Part shown: in pieces, positions 52,256 through 59,456 of the stretch
Numbering within the stretch: position 1 is the first letter of the stretch
Layout of the letters: each line of letters begins with the position of its first letter
Translations under genes and position numbers: made by a program
Assembly (NCBI RefSeq): GCF_000739015.1
Contig: NZ_JPUG01000073.1
Location: forward strand, 62,001 to 126,000
Length of the DNA stretch: 64,000 nucleotides
Reading direction: 5' to 3'
DNA from: Microvirga sp. BSC39
Lineage (GTDB): Bacteria; Pseudomonadota; Alphaproteobacteria; Rhizobiales; Beijerinckiaceae
Notes under the pieces: generated by a model
Databases searched by the model: none
What the model saw: the letters and a program-made list of their open reading frames with translations, nothing else
Told to the model about the DNA's origin: nothing

Positions 52256-54438
52256 CAACCAACTCTGGGGCTGTTAGCGGCAGAAAGATTTGCGAAAGCC
52301 GCATTCGCCAGCGGCACGCCTACAGGCGTGCGTGTCGGACGTGGACCGGAGGGAGCAGGCTGATCAACCTCCTCGACCTGCCCGTCCCGCAGACGAAGGA
52401 TGCGGTCGGAGAGCCGAATGTGGCTCGGCCTGTGCGTTGCCATGAGGATCGTGCAGCGCCCCCTTCGGGAGGCGATGACGTCCGTGAACGCCTTGGCGCA
52501 GGCATCGTCCAGCCCGGCGACGGGCTCATCGAGGAGCAGGATGGGCGCATCGCGCAGCAGGGCGCTGGCGAGCGCGATCCGCTGCAGGATGCTGCGCGGC
52601 AGGCGGCCGCTGTGATTGTCGCCGACCCGTGTATCGAAGCCGCGCGGCAGCGCTTCGATCGCTTCCAGCACGCCGGCCTCTTCGGCAGCCGCGCGCAGTT
52701 GCGCATCGGAGGCACTGGGCCGCGCCAGACGCAGGTTCTGGGCAATCGTGCCGTAGAGCAATCCCGGCGATTGCGGCACCCAGCCGATGCTGCGCCGGAG
52801 AACGGCAGGGTTGAAGGAACGCACATCGTGCCCGTCGATGCGCACGAGGCCGCCCTGCGGCCTGTACAGGCCCGCGGTGAGCAGCAGCAGGGTCGACTTG
52901 CCCGTGCCCTCCGCACCGGTGACGGCCACAACCTGGCCGGGCTGAATGGCGAAACTGGCGCCCGCCAGCACGGGCTCGGACTGCGGCAGATAGCGCAGGG
53001 TCACCCGGTGGAACACGATCGCGCCCTGCTCCGGCGGCGCCATGCGCGCCTCGAGCGGTGGCGGACGCTCCGTCTCGAGCGCCATCAATCCGTCCACCTG
53101 CCGGATGGAGGCCTGGGTTTGCTCCCAGCGCGAGAGCATGACGAAGCATGTCTGCATCGGGCCTAGAACGCGCCAGATCAGCATCATGCCGGCGATCAGC
53201 GCGCCTGCGGTCATCGCACCGGACAGGACCGAGAGGACGCCCAGGACCACTGCGGCCAGACCCGACAGAGTGACGAGCGCCTGGCTTGCGGCGAGCACCG
53301 AACCCGTCAAGGTGCCGACCCGTGCCGAGGCCACAGCGGCAGCAGCCGCAGCAGCCGCATAGCGGTCGATCCAGCGCTCTTCGGCTCCCCCGAGCTTCAG
53401 CGTGCGCACCGTTTCCAGCGCCTCGACGGCCAGGGCTTCCCGCGCCTGGTTGGCGCGGGCGGCCTGATCGATGGCCAGCCGCATGGACCCGCGGGAGATC
53501 CAGAACAGGAGAACGAAGCCGATGGCGGTCCCCACCGGCACGAGCGCGATCCATCCGCCGAGAACCACCATCAGCACCACGACGAGGATGGTGAACGGCA
53601 AGTCCAGAAGGGCAACGGCGAAACTGCCGGTGAGAAACTCGCGGATCGCCGCGAAATCCCGCAGGCGGGACACCTGTGACGCGGTGCCGGCCCGCTCCAC
53701 GAGCGCGGTCGGCAAGGACAGCAGCTGGGTGAAGACGGCGCTCGGAACCAGCCGATCCAGGCGCTCCGCGATGCGCAGCAGAGCACGCTGGCGGATGACG
53801 CGGAAGAGGACCTCCAGCACCACCGCGGCGGCAACGCCGATGATGAGCATGGGCAGCGTTTCCGGGCTGTAACCGGCCACCACCGTGTCGAAAACCGCCA
53901 TGGTGAAGATCGGGACCGCGAGCCCGAGTACGGCCATCAACCCGCTGATCGCGAGCAAGGGCGTCAGGGATCCCCGGAACCGTCGTGCGATGCCGCTGAA
54001 CCAGTTCTGACGGGATGATCCGACATTCGCATCAGTGGTCAGGATCAAGGTGCCGCGCAGCTTCTCCGGCGCGCAGGGCTTCACATCGCCTGTGGCGCCG
54101 TCGAACACCAGAACCTGTCCAGCCTCGTCGCGGTAGACGACCGCGGCAGCCTTTCCCAGTGGCAGCAGGATCGCCGGCAGGCACCGCAGGTCGAGACCTC
54201 CCCGCTTCAGCCCCTGCATCCTGGTCGGGTAACCGAGAACGGCCAGCGTGTTGCGCAGATCCGTGAGATCGATGTCGGGCTTCGCGTGGGGAAGTGCCGA
54301 GAGCAGATCATCCGCGCTGCCCGACCACTCCATCAGCCATAGAAGAACCGGCAGGCAGCGGGCCAGATCGGAAGGAGTCAGAAGGTCTTCCGACACATGC
54401 ACCGGAGCCGGAGGGCAACCATCCATCACGAGGCTCAT
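52255..54438 (-). CDS. Type I secretion ABC exporter with C39-like N-terminal domain (LapB-type), unusual signature motif
   Basis: 727 residues. Residues about 1-130 look like a C39-like domain without the catalytic Cys, as in RTX/LapA exporters, followed by six membrane helices (about 155-440) and an ATPase. Walker A GAEGTGKST (about 508-516), Walker B LLLDEPVAGLDD and H-loop ATHRPSH are canonical, but the ABC signature reads RLPRSILQRIALA instead of LSGGQxQR. Its ATG overlaps the stop of the preceding ABC gene. It probably pairs with that protein. Confidence 0.92.
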   Translation of the reverse strand: MSLVMDGCPPAPVHVSEDLLTPSDLARCLPVLLWLMEWSGSADDLLSALPHAKPDIDLTDLRNTLAVLGYPTRMQGLKRGGLDLRCLPAILLPLGKAAAVVYRDEAGQVLVFDGATGDVKPCAPEKLRGTLILTTDANVGSSRQNWFSGIARRFRGSLTPLLAISGLMAVLGLAVPIFTMAVFDTVVAGYSPETLPMLIIGVAAAVVLEVLFRVIRQRALLRIAERLDRLVPSAVFTQLLSLPTALVERAGTASQVSRLRDFAAIREFLTGSFAVALLDLPFTILVVVLMVVLGGWIALVPVGTAIGFVLLFWISRGSMRLAIDQAARANQAREALAVEALETVRTLKLGGAEERWIDRYAAAAAAAAVASARVGTLTGSVLAASQALVTLSGLAAVVLGVLSVLSGAMTAGALIAGMMLIWRVLGPMQTCFVMLSRWEQTQASIRQVDGLMALETERPPPLEARMAPPEQGAIVFHRVTLRYLPQSEPVLAGASFAIQPGQVVAVTGAEGTGKSTLLLLTAGLYRPQGGLVRIDGHDVRSFNPAVLRRSIGWVPQSPGLLYGTIAQNLRLARPSASDAQLRAAAEEAGVLEAIEALPRGFDTRVGDNHSGRLPRSILQRIALASALLRDAPILLLDEPVAGLDDACAKAFTDVIASRRGRCTILMATHRPSHIRLSDRILRLRDGQVEEVDQPAPSGPRPTRTPVGVPLANAAFANLSAANSPRVG

Positions 54439-56132
54439 GACACAGGCTCCAGTCTGCTGTCACGGATCGCGAAGACCCGGTCGGCGATCCCGAGCGTCGA
54501 GGGACGGTGCGTGACGATGATGACCGTGACCTTGCCGCGCAGACTGGCGAGGAGTTGGGCCAACCGCGCATCGCTGTCGCCGTCGATCTGGGACGTGATG
54601 TCGTCGAGCAGGAGGATGCGCGGCTCCTCGATCAGGGCGCGCACCACGCCGATGCGCTGCGCTGCGCCACGCGGCAGGGGCGTGGCCGCAACGCCGACGG
54701 GCGTATGCCAGTCACCCGGCAACGCGCTGGCTACCTGATCCAAACCCAGTTTCGTCGCCAGGCGCAGAGCCGCCGCCTCAAGGTGCGGCTGATGCATCGT
54801 GAGATTCTGCAGGAGCGTGCCGCGCACCAGGGCCGGATCCGGCGGCACCAGAGAAACGTGTCGGCGCGCCGGTCCCATCTCGACCTGTGCGAGGTCCTGT
54901 CCATCGATGGTGACCCTGCCTTCGGTGGGCTGCAGGTCGCCGGCGATCAGACGCAGCATGGCCGAACGCCCGGAGCCATTGGCGCCGGTGACGCCGATGA
55001 TCTCGCCGGGCTTAATGTCCAGGGTCAAGCCGTCGAACAGCCAATCCGTGTGAGGAGGATTGCGCAGCCGAACGCTGTCGAGGACCACATGACCTTCTGA
55101 AACTTCGAGTGCCGGCCTGTCGAGATGCCGCTCCTGCGGGAGCAGGGCGATCTCCGCCACCCGCCGCCGGCTCTCCGCGAGCGACTGAAGACGCGACCAG
55201 AGAGCGACGCCGCCGAGCAACGGCTGCATCGTGCGCCCCACCAGCATGGTGCAGGCACCCAGGCCGCCGACGCTGAGTTGCCCGTTCAGCACCATATGAC
55301 AGCCGAAGGCCGCCACGCCGATGGTGGCGGCCTGGGCCAGCAACTGCCCGCCCTCCTGCCCGGCCGAAATGGCTTGCGCCAGGGTCCGGCGCATCTGCGC
55401 GGAGCCGCCCTGCAGGCGCTCGTAGCGACGCTCGAGCAGGGGCTCGGCGCCGAGAACCTTCATGGGATGGATGCAGCTCAGGGTATCGAACAGAAAGTTG
55501 AACCGGCGCTCCTCGGCAAGCGCGAGGTTATGCGCCGCGCGGCGCACGCGCCGGCCCGTCAACGCCGCGAGCAGAGCGACACCGATCAGCAGGGCCAGCG
55601 GCACCAGCACGAGCGGGCCGGCAAGATACCAGATCCCGACGAGATAAAGCAGGGCGAAAGGCAGATCGAGCATCGCCTGCAGGGCCGGGCCCGACCAGGC
55701 CTCGCGCAGGGTGCCGATGGCGGAAAGGCGCTCCGCGTAATAGCCGTTGCCGTTGGCTTCCAGGGCCGAGAGAGGAGCATGAAGCAGGCACTGCATGGCC
55801 TGACGATGCGCCTGCGCCTCGGAGGTCGCCGCCATGCGGGCCAGAAGCCTGCCCCGCACGTGCCGAAGCAGCGCCTCCAGCATAATGGCCAGAGCCACCG
55901 TGATGGCGAGAACCACCAGGGTGCCGGTGGCCTTGTTCGGCAGGATCCGGTCGTAGACCTGCAGCAGGGCAGCGGGCAGCGCCAACGCCAGCAGGGTTAT
56001 CAGCAGGGTCGCCTCGAGCACCGGCATGAAGAAGGCGATGCCGAAGCGGCCGATCAATCCCCTGAAGGGGCGTGTCAGCCATGGGCCCGAGGATGCCGCC
56101 AAGGCCTCGGATGCGGCAGCAGACCTGTTCAT
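54435..56132 (-). CDS. Type I secretion ABC exporter half, no C39 domain, degenerate ATP site
   Basis: 565 residues from the ATG at 56132 (AAAGG 8 bases upstream); ATGs at 56150 and 56204 are alternatives but the latter lies inside the conserved leader element. Six membrane helices then an ATPase. Walker A reads GANGSGRS, with Arg389 for the invariant Lys; the signature is LPRGAAQR; the Walker B end reads LLLDDITSQID with Asp511 for the catalytic Glu. H-loop VTHRPS is intact. First gene of the four-gene secretion operon. It looks like the regulatory half of a heterodimeric exporter. Confidence 0.9.
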   Translation of the reverse strand: MNRSAAASEALAASSGPWLTRPFRGLIGRFGIAFFMPVLEATLLITLLALALPAALLQVYDRILPNKATGTLVVLAITVALAIMLEALLRHVRGRLLARMAATSEAQAHRQAMQCLLHAPLSALEANGNGYYAERLSAIGTLREAWSGPALQAMLDLPFALLYLVGIWYLAGPLVLVPLALLIGVALLAALTGRRVRRAAHNLALAEERRFNFLFDTLSCIHPMKVLGAEPLLERRYERLQGGSAQMRRTLAQAISAGQEGGQLLAQAATIGVAAFGCHMVLNGQLSVGGLGACTMLVGRTMQPLLGGVALWSRLQSLAESRRRVAEIALLPQERHLDRPALEVSEGHVVLDSVRLRNPPHTDWLFDGLTLDIKPGEIIGVTGANGSGRSAMLRLIAGDLQPTEGRVTIDGQDLAQVEMGPARRHVSLVPPDPALVRGTLLQNLTMHQPHLEAAALRLATKLGLDQVASALPGDWHTPVGVAATPLPRGAAQRIGVVRALIEEPRILLLDDITSQIDGDSDARLAQLLASLRGKVTVIIVTHRPSTLGIADRVFAIRDSRLEPVS

Positions 56133-56175
56133 AGCGCGACCTTTGGCCATTCGGCCGTGGGGGTGCAAAAGCTTG

Positions 56176-56234
56176 GATTTTGGGGGAGCATACCGGGCTC
56201 TCACCGGTATGGCGGGGCGGCATCATGCCTTTGG
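56176..56234 (-). promoter_or_regulatory. Conserved leader element, copy A (upstream of secretion operon)
   Basis: On the minus strand it begins CCAAAGGCATGATGCC, continues to CATACCGG-TGAGAGC-CCGGTATG (8-bp stem, 7-base loop) and ends CCCCCAAAATC. The GGCATGATGCC core is a perfect 11-base palindrome. It matches 61821-61880 over its whole length with the same internal spacing. It ends 43 bases before the exporter ATG. Confidence 0.65.
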
Positions 56235-56624
56235 ACACGCATCGCTTAAGGTGCGCCGGCCAACCCGCCATGTCTGTGACGTATCGCTAGGTTGAATTTC
56301 CGCAATACGGCCGGGGAAGTCAATGAATGCCTTCGCTTGGCTCGAACTACCCTTGGGTAAAGTTAACGGAATATGCGTCCTTCTATTACCCGGACCTCAT
56401 GAAATACCATGGCAGCATGAACCGCTCACCAACGGACACCGTCGCCTTTATTTGGAGAGGGCGCGATCGCCTTTCCTGTGGCGGGCACTGCCGATCTGGA
56501 ATAATCCTTCGTGAGGCGCAGGAACGGATCGTATTTTGGAAGCGAAGCACTTGACCTGCTGCGCGCGCCGCCTTCCCATCTGACATCGGACACGGTGAAC
56601 GCGCTTCCGTTTTGAGGATCTGTC
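56235..56624. other. Divergent intergenic region between secretion operon and LysR gene
   Basis: About 390 bases beyond the leader element, somewhat AT-richer (56330-56420) than the genes around it. Open frames at 56323-56554 have incoherent composition and no ribosome binding site. The promoter of the 14.9-kb secretion operon should be here; TTGACT on the minus strand near 56320 is a possible -35 but lacks a good -10. Confidence 0.5.
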
Positions 56625-57515
56625 TTGGACTGGGACAAAATCAGATTGTTCTACGAGGTGGTCGACGCCGGGAACTTCACCCGCGCCGGCGAGAAGCTCG
56701 GGGTCAACCAGTCATCAGTGAGCCGCCAGATCAGCGCCCTCGAGCACGACCTGAAGGTTCCTCTCTTTCATCGTCATCCCCGGGGCCTCATCCTGACCGA
56801 GCATGGAGAGGTGCTGTTCCGTGCCGCCCAGGACATCCGCCTGCGCCTGGACGAGACCCGTCAACGCCTCACGGAGACCAGCGAACGGCCGGCCGGCGAC
56901 CTGAGGGTCACCGCGACGGTCGGCATCGGGGGGATCTGGCTCGCGCGGCGCATCAAGGAGTTTCTCGATCTGTATCCCGATGTGCGCGTTCAGCTGATCC
57001 TGACGAGCGGAGAGCTGGATCTCGCCATGCGCGAAGCCGACATCGCCATCCGGCTGCGTCGGCCGGCACAGCCGGACCTGATCCAGCGCCGCCTCTTCAC
57101 GATCCAGTATCACGCCTATGCGGCCCATTCGTATCTCGAACGCTCCGGAGAGCCTGAGCGGATCGAGGATCTCGACAACCACTCCCTGCTCTGCCTGGGG
57201 GGCGACCAGCCGGCTTTCATCCTGGACCTGCACCGGCTGACCAGCATGGGACGCGATCCCAAGGATCCGCGTCCCAGTCGCCTTGTGGTGAATGACAGCC
57301 TTGCTCTCCGCACGGCTATCGAGAACGGAGCCGGCATCGGCATGGCGCCGGATTACGCCATGAGCGGCAACCCTCGCGTGAAGCAGGTTCTCCGCGACGT
57401 GCAGATGCCGGTCCTCGACAGCTACCTGGTCTACCCGGAGGAGCTGCGCTCCGTCGCCCGCGTTCAGGTCTTTCGCGACTTCCTCGTCGCGAAGGCGCAG
57501 CGCTGGGATTTCTAA
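56625..57515 (+). CDS. LysR-family transcriptional regulator, TTG start
   Basis: 296 residues. TTG start with GAGGA 7 bases upstream; the family N-terminus MDWDKIRLFYEVVDAGNFTR confirms it. Winged helix with AGEKLGVNQSSVSRQISALE, then a substrate-binding domain from about residue 90 (LRVTATVGIGGIWLARRI). The branch resembles LysR proteins found near thioredoxin reductase in rhizobia. Divergent from the secretion operon, which it might control, but no LysR box (T-N11-A) was convincingly seen. Confidence 0.92.
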   Translation: MDWDKIRLFYEVVDAGNFTRAGEKLGVNQSSVSRQISALEHDLKVPLFHRHPRGLILTEHGEVLFRAAQDIRLRLDETRQRLTETSERPAGDLRVTATVGIGGIWLARRIKEFLDLYPDVRVQLILTSGELDLAMREADIAIRLRRPAQPDLIQRRLFTIQYHAYAAHSYLERSGEPERIEDLDNHSLLCLGGDQPAFILDLHRLTSMGRDPKDPRPSRLVVNDSLALRTAIENGAGIGMAPDYAMSGNPRVKQVLRDVQMPVLDSYLVYPEELRSVARVQVFRDFLVAKAQRWDF

Positions 57516-57653
57516 CTAGGCAACTCTTTCGGGTCACATTCACGAGGGAGTCTTGAGAGAGGCCGAGCCGAGGCGCAATCTCACTTTCTCCACGATTCGA
57601 AGGCTATTGAATTCCTTAAAATCTGTTTCTCAAAAATAAAGGGCGTCTATCCT

Positions 57654-57854
57654 ATGCCACGGTCTTTTCTCGCCGTTCTCGCCATTGCCCTTGGGCTGCC
57701 CTTCCTGATCCTGCTGGCAATCGTCTCTGCTGGTTCAGGCGTCAGCGCGAGCGTTTTCACGAGCGCGCTCGGGCTCGTGATCATGTCGGTTGTTCTGATG
57801 CTGGTTGTCTATGAGATCAAGCGGATTGCAGATCTGCCACCGGACGCCCATTGA
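57654..57854 (+). CDS. Small two-helix membrane protein
   Basis: 66 residues, two hydrophobic helices (about 5-27 and 35-53) and a short tail EIKRIADLPPDAH. An AT-rich stretch precedes it. No family recognised. Confidence 0.55.
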   Translation: MPRSFLAVLAIALGLPFLILLAIVSAGSGVSASVFTSALGLVIMSVVLMLVVYEIKRIADLPPDAH

Positions 57855-57953
57855 TCACCGGCACTCCCGTGCCTGGACGCGTTGAAGCGGCGGCGGCTCG
57901 AGACGCCTGTCCGTGGTCAGGGATCTCAAGCCGCGTGATCAGAATGCAAATTT

Positions 57954-58169
57954 TCAGGCTGCGGCCCTGGACCGCTCAGGATGCTCCTCTGCCGTGGCAC
58001 GCTGAAGCGCCAGCAGGAGAACGCTGATGTCTTCATCAAGGAGACTGATAGCATTGCGGGCATATTCGCGGAATTCTTCCCTAACCAATTCCGCTTCGCT
58101 GTCCCACAGGAAGTCCTCGTGCTCGGCCTCAAAGAACGCCCGAGCCACCAATTCCACTTGGTAATCCAT
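57954..58169 (-). CDS. Small acidic helical protein (71 aa)
   Basis: Rich in Glu and Leu with helix-forming pattern EAELVREEFREYARNAISLL then DEDISVLLLALQRATAEE. No signal or membrane segment. GGTGGGG precedes the ATG by about 6 bases. A longer alternative frame on the same strand (57926-58180) looks random by comparison. Function unknown. Confidence 0.6.
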   Translation of the reverse strand: MDYQVELVARAFFEAEHEDFLWDSEAELVREEFREYARNAISLLDEDISVLLLALQRATAEEHPERSRAAA

Positions 58170-58330
58170 GTTTGCCCCACCGCATTATTTAGGTGTTTGT
58201 TGTCAGTTCAAGCCTGGGGCGTCAGTACGCTATCACTGGAATTTTTATCCGGCGCACCATCAGGGTGCTGTCAGGCTTAGCGCTGGTGTCGACTGATCCG
58301 CAACTCGCCACTTGGGCTACCTCGAAAGAG

Positions 58331-58363
58331 GTAGGGCACGCGGGGCTTCCCCGCGTGCCCTAC
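58331..58363. terminator. Perfect 15-bp inverted repeat, probable terminator of the LuxR gene
   Basis: GTAGGGCACGCGGGG and its exact complement CCCCGCGTGCCCTAC are separated by CTT. On the minus strand, downstream of the LuxR gene, the hairpin is followed by CTCTTTC, a weak T-run. Possibly bidirectional. Confidence 0.6.
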
Positions 58364-58420
58364 TCCCGATGATACGGTGCTTCTGGGAGGCTGGTCCCTT
58401 ACGGGAACCCCAAGCTCTCC

Positions 58421-59182
58421 CTACTCGCCCGGAATGAGGGATCCGCTCTCCTGTGCCGAGGCGAAGTGGCCGGCGGCCCACATGGCTGCCTGGGTCCTGT
58501 TCACCGCCTTCACCTTTCGCAAGATCGCCTTGATGTGGACCTTGACGGTGGCTTCCGCCACTCCGAGTTCGCGGGCGATCAGCTTGTTCGAGGCCCCCTG
58601 AGTCAGGCAGCGCAAAATCTGCGCTTCGCGCTCCGACAGCTTGTTCAGGAGCAGAGCCGGATCGTTGGCAGGCATAAGGGAAACCGTCCGGCCCATACCG
58701 CCGGCTTGGCTGCCGCTGATTTGTTCGAGCAGGTCCAGACCGACCGATCCTGGAATGAAGGTTTCACCCAGCATGACGAGTTCCAAAGCCTTGATGATGG
58801 CATGGCGAGCCATCGTGGTCGTGCAGAACCCGTCCAGACCCTCTTTACAGATTTGAACGATCTCTTGCGGCGCCATGCTGTCGGCAAGGACCACCACCCG
58901 AGCATGAGGGTGCTGCTCCTTCAATTCCTTGACCGTCTGGGAATACTCGGAAGGGGAGCGCCCGTCGCAGATGAGGAAGAGCACCGGGACCCCTTCCGGA
59001 AACGCGGACAGGGTCGACAGGTCTCCGGCTTCCCCCGTGAGGTCGAAGCGGGTGCCCGAAAGGATATGACTGATACCGGTTCGGAGAAGGATGTTCTGGC
59101 AGATGAGAACCGTCGTGACGTTCTGAAAAGGATCCTGAGCAATGGGCAGGATCTGCTCTTTGTAGACGACGTTATGGCCCAT
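58421..59182 (-). CDS. LuxR/FixJ-type response regulator with degenerate receiver
   Basis: 253 residues from ATG 59182; an ATG at 59227 would add 15 residues. The C-terminal helix-turn-helix is standard: LSEREAQILRCLTQGASNKL, IARELGVAEATVKVHIKAIL, KAVNRTQAAMWA. The N-terminal receiver fold keeps its strands (VTTVLICQNILLRTGI, FLICDGRSP, ARVVVLADS), but the acidic pair normally after strand 1 is replaced by Cys-Gln-Asn, so phosphorylation is doubtful. It lies just downstream of the GGDEF-EAL gene on the same strand with its own promoter. Confidence 0.85.
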   Translation of the reverse strand: MGHNVVYKEQILPIAQDPFQNVTTVLICQNILLRTGISHILSGTRFDLTGEAGDLSTLSAFPEGVPVLFLICDGRSPSEYSQTVKELKEQHPHARVVVLADSMAPQEIVQICKEGLDGFCTTTMARHAIIKALELVMLGETFIPGSVGLDLLEQISGSQAGGMGRTVSLMPANDPALLLNKLSEREAQILRCLTQGASNKLIARELGVAEATVKVHIKAILRKVKAVNRTQAAMWAAGHFASAQESGSLIPGE

Positions 59183-59376
59183 GCTGGCTCTAGCCCCTTG
59201 GTGGTGTTCATCGAAGTCAAGGATCATGGCGTCGCCTATCCGAAATACGCAGGCTAGAACAAAAGAGGCGGGAACCATGTCCGGGGAGCTGATCCGATTA
59301 GATCAGGCGTGGCGATAACGATGGCTAGAAGATTTAGTTCCTCTTCCTGAACGTCACCAAAGAGGTAGTCCGTCGT

Positions 59377-59405
59377 GCTATAATGGTTTTGTGATAGCAT
59401 CTCAA
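59377..59405 (-). promoter_or_regulatory. Putative sigma-70 promoter of the LuxR gene
   Basis: Minus strand TTGAGA (59405-59400), 17-base spacer, TATAGC (59382-59377). Start of transcription would be near 59370, leaving a leader of about 145 to 190 nt. Well-spaced hexamers in an AT-rich patch. Confidence 0.5.
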
Positions 59406-59456
59406 ACTACCGTCGCCGAGAATAAGTGAAGCTTGGCCATACTCTGTCCCATAAGC

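Noticed and set aside
41251..56132. A LapD/LapG-type surface release system next to the adhesin
   Set aside because: No LapG-like protease gene is in the window, and the GGDEF-EAL protein has a CHASE4 sensor and apparently active domains, unlike LapD.
56323..56554. Small open frames in the secretion operon upstream region
   Set aside because: Two overlapping frames on the same strand, no ribosome binding site, and composition unlike neighbouring genes.
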